Below are positions 58,949 through 64,000 of a DNA stretch of 64,000 nucleotides, piece by piece. Within the stretch, counting starts at the first letter, position 1, and every line of letters begins with the position of its first letter. The notes beneath the pieces were generated by a model, which ran no database searches, had not been told where the DNA came from, and was given only the letters and a program-made list of their open reading frames with translations. Where the stretch lies: assembly GCA_027459485.1 (NCBI GenBank), contig DAIDIG010000005.1, forward strand, positions 90,222-154,221. Reading direction: 5' to 3'. The position numbers and the translations under genes were made by a program. The DNA is from Bdellovibrionales bacterium (GTDB lineage: Bacteria > Bdellovibrionota > Bdellovibrionia > Bdellovibrionales > UBA1609).

Positions 58949-60301
58949 TTAAGCCTCGATTCCGTAGGTTTTTATTTTACGGTGGAGATAGCTGCGTTCA
59001 AGACCGATGGCCTCCGCTGTCTTGCTGATGTTGCCGCCGTTTTCTGAAATTTTATGCAACAAGAATTCCTTCTCAAACTCGGCGCGCGCCCGGCGAAACG
59101 ATGATTCAGTCGAAGTCCCAGCGGCTAATTCGGTTAGGCCGGCTACCTTCAGATCATGCACATCGATAAAATCGCCTGGCGTCAGAATATAGAGCCGTTC
59201 AACGAAGTTTCTTAACTCGCGAACATTACCCGTCCAACCATGGGCCCGCATGCGCTCCCACGCCCGATCCGAAAATGTTTTTTGATTATAACCGCTTTCG
59301 CGCGCGAATTGCTCGCTGAAGTGAACGACGAGCGCCGGGATATCGTCAACACGGTCGCGCAACGCGGGCACGCGAAGCGGAACCACATTCAGCCGGTGAA
59401 ACAAGTCTTCGCGAAATTTGCCCTTTTTAATTTCGGCTTCAAGATCTTTGTTCGTCGCCGCAACGACACGGACATCTATTTCAATAGTTTGAGTGCCGCC
59501 GACCCGCTGAAGCTTCTTCTCTTGTAAAATTCGTAAAATTTTCGCTTGAGCGTCAAGACTCATGTCGCCGATCTCATCGAGAAAAATCGTGCCGCCGTTG
59601 GCAAAGTCAAATTTGCCCTTTTTTGGTTTATCGGCACCGGTAAATGCGCCTTTTTCATAGCCAAACAATTCGCTTTCAATTAGCTCTGATGGGATAGCGG
59701 CACAATTCACTTCAACAAAAGGTCGGCTGGCGCGCGCACTTAAATAATGTACGTTCTGCGCCACCAACTCTTTGCCCGTACCGTTTTCGCCGGTAATCAA
59801 CACCCAAGAAAGGCTCGGGGCCACTCTCGCAATCAACTGCTTGAGCTCTTTCATAGGGGCACTGTCGCCGACCAGTGCGATATTTTTTCTCAATTTATTC
59901 AGCAGCGCAATTTTTTCATTTCGCTCGGCTTGAAAAGATAAAATATTTGCGATCGAAATTGAAATTTTGTCGATTGAAAGTGGCTTTTCGATAAAATCCC
60001 ACGCGCCAAGTTTCGTCGCTTTGACCGCCGTTTCGATTGTGCCGTGACCCGACATCATAATATATTGAACGCCGGGATGAGCGGACTTTGTTCGACGAAG
60101 GACTTCGAGGCCATCGATTTCACCGGGCATCCAAATATCAAGTAAAACAATATTGGGCCGAATTTCATTTATAGCGGATATCCCGCTGGTACCATCGGCG
60201 GCTGTCAAAACTTGATAGCCCTCGTCACGCAACGACGCCGATAGGACATCGCGAATCGGCGCTTCATCGTCGATGATCAAAATTTGTATTTCTGATTTCA
60301 T
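58949..60301 (-). CDS. NtrX-like sigma-54-dependent response regulator
   Basis: 450 residues. Receiver with DDE at 11-13, phospho-acceptor D55 (VLLDIWMPG), SGHG and EKPLS. The AAA+ domain has Walker [15 protein letters not shown], and Walker [12 protein letters not shown]. The C-terminal Fis-like HTH contains [25 protein letters not shown]. Most similar in layout to NtrX/PilR-type regulators. Its start overlaps the stop of the kinase gene (ATGA), a clear cognate pair. Confidence 0.93.
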   Translation of the reverse strand: MKSEIQILIIDDEAPIRDVLSASLRDEGYQVLTAADGTSGISAINEIRPNIVLLDIWMPGEIDGLEVLRRTKSAHPGVQYIMMSGHGTIETAVKATKLGAWDFIEKPLSIDKISISIANILSFQAERNEKIALLNKLRKNIALVGDSAPMKELKQLIARVAPSLSWVLITGENGTGKELVAQNVHYLSARASRPFVEVNCAAIPSELIESELFGYEKGAFTGADKPKKGKFDFANGGTIFLDEIGDMSLDAQAKILRILQEKKLQRVGGTQTIEIDVRVVAATNKDLEAEIKKGKFREDLFHRLNVVPLRVPALRDRVDDIPALVVHFSEQFARESGYNQKTFSDRAWERMRAHGWTGNVRELRNFVERLYILTPGDFIDVHDLKVAGLTELAAGTSTESSFRRARAEFEKEFLLHKISENGGNISKTAEAIGLERSYLHRKIKTYGIEA

Positions 60302-62580
60302 ACAGTTTCGTCCTTTCGCTGAAGCCCTGTCGCACGGATTGCTCCAGCGGTCTCGGTCACAATTTCGGTCTCGGGTAAAGTATTCGACAGAACGACCGGC
60401 AACTCAATCACAAACCGCGTGCCCCGCGGTTCGTTATTCAAAACGCGAACATAACCGTTGTGGTCTTCGACTGTTCGCTTCACGATCGCCAACCCTAAAC
60501 CGGTCCCGTGCTGCTTGGTGGTCACGTACGGCTCGAAAATTCGGTTTTTGATATGTTGCGGAATTCCCGCTCCATTATCCGATACGATAAGACGCACGAT
60601 TTTAGAAAGTGGATCGAACTGGGTTTGAACCGCAATTTCGCCATCTTTAATCGTTTTAAAGCTCGCCACGGCATTATCAACTAAATTTGTTAACACACGA
60701 CAGATTTGATCGGGATCAAATAGAAAAGCCGGGAGGCGTGGGTCGGGGTCGAAATGAAGCCGAAAATGCTTTTCGCCTTGAAACAGTTGAAGCGCATCGG
60801 CGATCGTCTGATTGAGGCTCGCGACAACAGGTTTGGCCTTCGGCATTCTGGCAAATTGGCTGAATTCGTTCACCAACATTTTTAACCCGTCCACTTGATC
60901 GACAATCATTTTTGTAGAGCTCTCAAATGCAGGGTCGGCAATCTGATCGCCGAATTTTCTTTGCAGACGCTGCGCCGCTAAACTGATCGGAGTCAGAGGG
61001 TTTTTTATTTCGTGAGCTATTCGGCGTGCGACCTCGGTCCAAGCAGCCGCACGTTGTGCCGCCAACATCGGCGTTAAGTCGTCAAACACAAGAATTTTAC
61101 CTACCTCACGACCGGCCTCATCAGTCAGTACCGAAATCGTCATCGCCAAAAGAAGGGGTTGGCCTCCGGCTGTGATCTGTACTTCTTTTTGTAAAGTCTC
61201 GGCATCTCGGTTGAAACGAAACATGCCGAGCAAATCATCGAATAATTTTTTGTATTCAGGGCTCAGAACCTCAGACACCTGACGGCCGATAAACTCTTCA
61301 GGTTCAAGCTCGAGAAGCCGAGCCGCATGGCGGTTGATCATGGTCACACGGCCGTCATGATCGACAGAAATCACTCCTGTCGTAACGTGACTTAGTACAA
61401 TTTCTATATAACGAGTATGCTCGTGCAGTTGGTTGAGAGTTTTGCGCAAGTTTTCGTTAGCCTCTTGAATTTCGCGTTCGGATTGGCCCAAATACTGCGT
61501 CATCGTGTTGAAGTTGGAGATAAGCCGGTTGATCTCGGGCGCGCCGGATAAAATCTCGACCTTTTCATAGTGGCCTTTTACAACCCGCTGCGTGGCCCTG
61601 ACCAACTGCTCAAGCGGAACGCTCAACTGGCGAGCGAGATAAAAACCAAACCACGTGGCACCTAATAAAATCACAAGCGTCATCAGGACCAAAAGAATCA
61701 AATAGATGGATTTAATCGGATAGGCGAGCGGGTCGGTGTCGCGAAAATTCGCCAGCGCCGACGCAATGTCATCCATGCGCGACACGAGCGAAATTGGTAT
61801 GTACGAGCTGACAACAACAGCGCCTTTGCGATAACCGCTCACCGGCACAATAACGCGGACAAGATCACCTTCGGCGTAGTGATAAATAATGCTGGAGTTA
61901 TCGTGATCTGCGATCCCCTTCTTTAGAAGTTCAAGGCTCACCGGCGGTAAATCAGGTACGCCCTCCGAACGCGCGAAGCTCGCGATCCGCGAGCCGAATA
62001 GGCCCGGGTAGTACTCGACTGAGTCTAAACTAAATTCGGAGCGAACATGGTCGAGTACGCTTTGTCGCGGCCGTTCGTGCTTCAACAAGTCGGCAATTTC
62101 GGTCGCGAAATGGTAGTTTTTTCGTTTGGCGCCGAGATAATAAGAATCCGTGACTTCGATTGAACTCTTGAGAATGCCCGAAATCTTCTGGCTGAACCAA
62201 CGATCGAAACTGTTATTGATATAAAACACGGAAACGAGAAACATCAAAGCCGTGGGCACGAAGCTGAAACCGACGAAAGCGGCGATGAGTTTGCTCTTCA
62301 AACTGCTGCCGATGGGGCCACCTTCACGCTCAGCAAACTCCTTTACGACGTTTCGAAAAATGAGAAACGCCAGGAGCAAAAATAAAATGATGTTGAAATT
62401 AACGAGACCGAAAAAGAAAATCGAGTGCTCGAACGGCAATTCTTCGGCAATGCCGAACATATGAAACAAAACCCAAGTTAAGATCAGGAAAAGACTGCCG
62501 AGCGACGCGATTGCAATCAATTCGCGCCGTCGCTTCTTTTTTTCTACTGCATCGAGTGCCGGTCGGCGAGCGGGGGACAT
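60298..62580 (-). CDS. NtrY-like membrane sensor histidine kinase
   Basis: 760 residues. Two N-terminal hydrophobic segments plus a third (about residues 25-120), a periplasmic sensor (about 125-290), another membrane segment (about 295-320), HAMP, and a PAS domain (TGVISVDHDGRVTMINRHAARLLELEPEEFIGR). HisKA with phospho-acceptor H523 (RRIAHEIKNPLTP) and a HATPase with NLVDNAVASF, DNGAGIP and GTGLGLAIVKR follow. Architecture is that of NtrY. ATG 62578-62580 is preferred over the GTG one codon earlier. The signal it senses is unknown. Confidence 0.93.
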   Translation of the reverse strand: MSPARRPALDAVEKKKRRRELIAIASLGSLFLILTWVLFHMFGIAEELPFEHSIFFFGLVNFNIILFLLLAFLIFRNVVKEFAEREGGPIGSSLKSKLIAAFVGFSFVPTALMFLVSVFYINNSFDRWFSQKISGILKSSIEVTDSYYLGAKRKNYHFATEIADLLKHERPRQSVLDHVRSEFSLDSVEYYPGLFGSRIASFARSEGVPDLPPVSLELLKKGIADHDNSSIIYHYAEGDLVRVIVPVSGYRKGAVVVSSYIPISLVSRMDDIASALANFRDTDPLAYPIKSIYLILLVLMTLVILLGATWFGFYLARQLSVPLEQLVRATQRVVKGHYEKVEILSGAPEINRLISNFNTMTQYLGQSEREIQEANENLRKTLNQLHEHTRYIEIVLSHVTTGVISVDHDGRVTMINRHAARLLELEPEEFIGRQVSEVLSPEYKKLFDDLLGMFRFNRDAETLQKEVQITAGGQPLLLAMTISVLTDEAGREVGKILVFDDLTPMLAAQRAAAWTEVARRIAHEIKNPLTPISLAAQRLQRKFGDQIADPAFESSTKMIVDQVDGLKMLVNEFSQFARMPKAKPVVASLNQTIADALQLFQGEKHFRLHFDPDPRLPAFLFDPDQICRVLTNLVDNAVASFKTIKDGEIAVQTQFDPLSKIVRLIVSDNGAGIPQHIKNRIFEPYVTTKQHGTGLGLAIVKRTVEDHNGYVRVLNNEPRGTRFVIELPVVLSNTLPETEIVTETAGAIRATGLQRKDETV

Positions 62581-62586
62581 CACTGC

Positions 62587-62823
62587 CTAGCGAACCCAAG
62601 AATTGAACACGGCACGGCCGACTTGAAATCCGGGGCCGCCGCTTTTCATGAGTTCCATGCAGAGCGCGTGAGCGGCTTCTTTGGCGAGCGGAGCATCGTT
62701 CGCGCATGAGATACCGCTACGAACAACGGCTGAGTGTAGCAAAAGTTTTGCATTAGAGTCCGTCACTTTTTTCTTGAGTTCTTTATAAACGAGATCCATG
62801 GTTATCGCGTTCGAGTCAGCCAT
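62587..62823 (-). CDS. Small protein of unknown function (78 aa)
   Basis: Begins MADSNAITMDLVYKELKKKVTD, contains two Cys residues (ISCAND, HALCMEL), and is probably helical and cytoplasmic. It overlaps the end of ribH by eight bases and ends six bases before the NtrY-like kinase, so it is co-transcribed with both. No family recognised. Confidence 0.65.
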   Translation of the reverse strand: MADSNAITMDLVYKELKKKVTDSNAKLLLHSAVVRSGISCANDAPLAKEAAHALCMELMKSGGPGFQVGRAVFNSWVR

Positions 62824-63313
62824 TTTTTTTACCTCCGTTAATTTGCCTTTTAAGGTTTAACATTTCAACCAAAGTGCGGGCGGCTTCGCGCCCTTTGTGA
62901 CCGTGGCGGCCGCCGATTCTTTCTCGCGCCTGCTCATCTGTATCGACGGTCAGAACGCCAAACACAACCGGCTTGGATTGTTCGAGTTGTAAGAGCGTGC
63001 ATCCCCTCTCCACCGCCGCGCAGACATAGTCGAAATGCGCGGTCTCACCGCGTATGACGGCCCCGAGCGCGATGACGCCGGCGCACCGTTTTTTTGTCAA
63101 AAGCCACTTTGCGGCGAGCGGGATTTCAAAAGCCCCCGGTACCCAGACATCGGTGATCAGATCGCCTCGCGCTCCTAAACGAGTCAGTTCGTCTAAAGCG
63201 CCAGCGCGCAGTTCAGCCGTGATCTCTTCGTTAAAACGGCTTGTAATCACGGCGACTCGATTCGATTGAGATAACCGCAATGACTTGGATGTCTGCGGAA
63301 TTTTCTTAGACAT
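62816..63313 (-). CDS. ribH: 6,7-dimethyl-8-ribityllumazine synthase
   Basis: Penultimate step of riboflavin synthesis. 165 residues: VAVITSRFNEEITAELRAGA, VPGAFEIPLAAKWL, ALGAVIRGETAHFDYVC with the catalytic His, and FGVLTVDTDEQARERIGGRHGHKG. ATG 63311-63313 is used; the upstream in-frame region overlaps the RibBX gene. It overlaps that gene by eight bases. Confidence 0.97.
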   Translation of the reverse strand: MSKKIPQTSKSLRLSQSNRVAVITSRFNEEITAELRAGALDELTRLGARGDLITDVWVPGAFEIPLAAKWLLTKKRCAGVIALGAVIRGETAHFDYVCAAVERGCTLLQLEQSKPVVFGVLTVDTDEQARERIGGRHGHKGREAARTLVEMLNLKRQINGGKKNG

Positions 63314-64000
63314 CGGCGCTCCGCTCGCGCACATGCGATTCGTTTTTTGCGGCTACGCCAAGAAGCGGTCGCTGATCGACGATCTCGATGCCAAACCCTT
63401 TTAGGCCTGCTCGCGGCACCGGATGATTCGACAATAGAACTATCCGTTTTAGACCGAGCGCGCGAAGAATTTGCGCCCCCACACCGTAATCACGGCTGTC
63501 GACGGTAGTCGCCATAGTTAGATTCGAAGCCACCCAGCGCTCGAGTCGCAGCGCCATGTCGTCTTGTCGCAGGTAAACGATCACTCCCCGCCCGGCTTTA
63601 TTGATTAGGTCAAACGCCCGTTTCAAAGAATCACCCGTGGGAGTTTGCACCCCCCCGAATACGTCGCCCAAAACGTTTTCGTTGTGGACACGCACGAGCA
63701 CCGGTTCGCTCGTTGAGCTTAAATCACCTTTCGTCAACGCCACGTGTTCGCGGCCATTCAGGGAATTGCGAAAAACCCGAACCGAAAATCCTTCACCGAA
63801 CACGGTGGGGAATTCCGCCGCTGCCCTCTCTTCGATAAAGCTCTCGTTTTCGAGCCGATATTTGATCAAATCTTCAATTGTGCCGATTTTAATTTCATGA
63901 ACGCGGGCAAACTCAGTCAGTTCTGAAACGCGGGCCATCGAACCATCAGAATTCATAATTTCGCAAATGACCGCAGCCGGGTTTAAACCCGCCAGACGGG
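63306..64000 (-). CDS. RibBX-like: DHBP synthase C-terminus with degenerate GTP cyclohydrolase II domain (partial, 5' end beyond right edge)
   Basis: The frame enters from the right edge as RLAGLNPAAVICEIMNSDGSMA, the canonical C-terminus of 3,4-dihydroxy-2-butanone-4-phosphate synthase, then runs into a GTP-cyclohydrolase-II-like domain. That domain retains HVALTKGDL, VLVRVHNENVLGDVFG and RDYGVGAQIL. It has lost the zinc Cys residues (C...CDC is replaced by V...TPT) and the QEGRGIG motif (QDDMALR here), and it appears shortened. This matches the RibBX variant described in Proteobacteria. It should make DHBP but not open GTP; a separate RibA would be needed elsewhere. Confidence 0.85.
   Translation of the reverse strand, partial: RLAGLNPAAVICEIMNSDGSMARVSELTEFARVHEIKIGTIEDLIKYRLENESFIEERAAAEFPTVFGEGFSVRVFRNSLNGREHVALTKGDLSSTSEPVLVRVHNENVLGDVFGGVQTPTGDSLKRAFDLINKAGRGVIVYLRQDDMALRLERWVASNLTMATTVDSRDYGVGAQILRALGLKRIVLLSNHPVPRAGLKGFGIEIVDQRPLLGVAAKNESHVRERSADV

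Overview
The window looks like a chromosomal segment of a Gram-negative bacterium with about 50% GC, most probably a member of the Bdellovibrionota/Oligoflexia or a related deltaproteobacterial-type lineage. Support for this is: the LPS-exporter permease LptG; full-length three-segment SecE; the classical tRNA-Thr/Tyr/Gly/Thr-tuf-tRNA-Trp-secE-nusG-rplKAJL-rpoBC-rpsLG-fusA-S10-spc-alpha order; NtrX/NtrY-type regulators; small XRE regulators; and long imperfect palindromic repeats. The species assignment is inference.

Layout. 1-24,317 is a mixed region. It has peptide deformylase (cut by the left edge), two low-GC secreted proteins, lptG, a response regulator coupled to nadC-birA, a thioredoxin-fold protein, a DUF2844/DUF3443-like exported pair, a diguanylate cyclase, serA, a sigma-54 activator coupled to a CdsA-like enzyme, a PlsC-like acyltransferase, korAB, and a large PKD/LruC lipoprotein. 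It continues with tRNA-Arg, a lipocalin-alpha/beta-hydrolase fusion, hsp20, a GH25 lysozyme lipoprotein, an XRE regulator coupled to a Cys-rich mini-protein, a small exported protein and a TlpA-like thioredoxin. 24,360-54,504 is a nearly continuous minus-strand block for translation, transcription and secretion: rplQ back to the tRNA-Thr(TGT) gene. 54,631-64,000 holds an rRNA 2'-O-methyltransferase, pyrF, a SprT-like metalloprotease, proS, the NtrX/NtrY-like two-component pair, a 78-residue unknown, ribH and a RibBX-like protein cut by the right edge.

Many neighbours overlap by four bases or fewer (nadC/birA, korA/korB, the DUF pair, regulator/CdsA, XRE/Cys-rich protein, secY/adk, NtrX/NtrY, SprT/proS). 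This indicates tight operons with translational coupling. The giant ribosomal cluster is canonical in order but lacks rplX (L24), rpsN (S14) and rpsD (S4) at their usual places; these must be encoded elsewhere or be absent.

I see no transposase, CRISPR array, phage module or recognisable defence system. The strongest unexplained signals are: (i) three 120-126 bp two-level palindromes at 2060, 13339 and 52599, whose outer arms and central hairpin differ between copies yet stay complementary within each copy; (ii) the lipocalin-hydrolase fusion; (iii) the twin D-T/S-G-S motifs of the DUF3443-like protein, which suggest a pepsin-like fold; (iv) the missing ribosomal genes; and (v) the degenerate GTP-cyclohydrolase-II half of the riboflavin protein.
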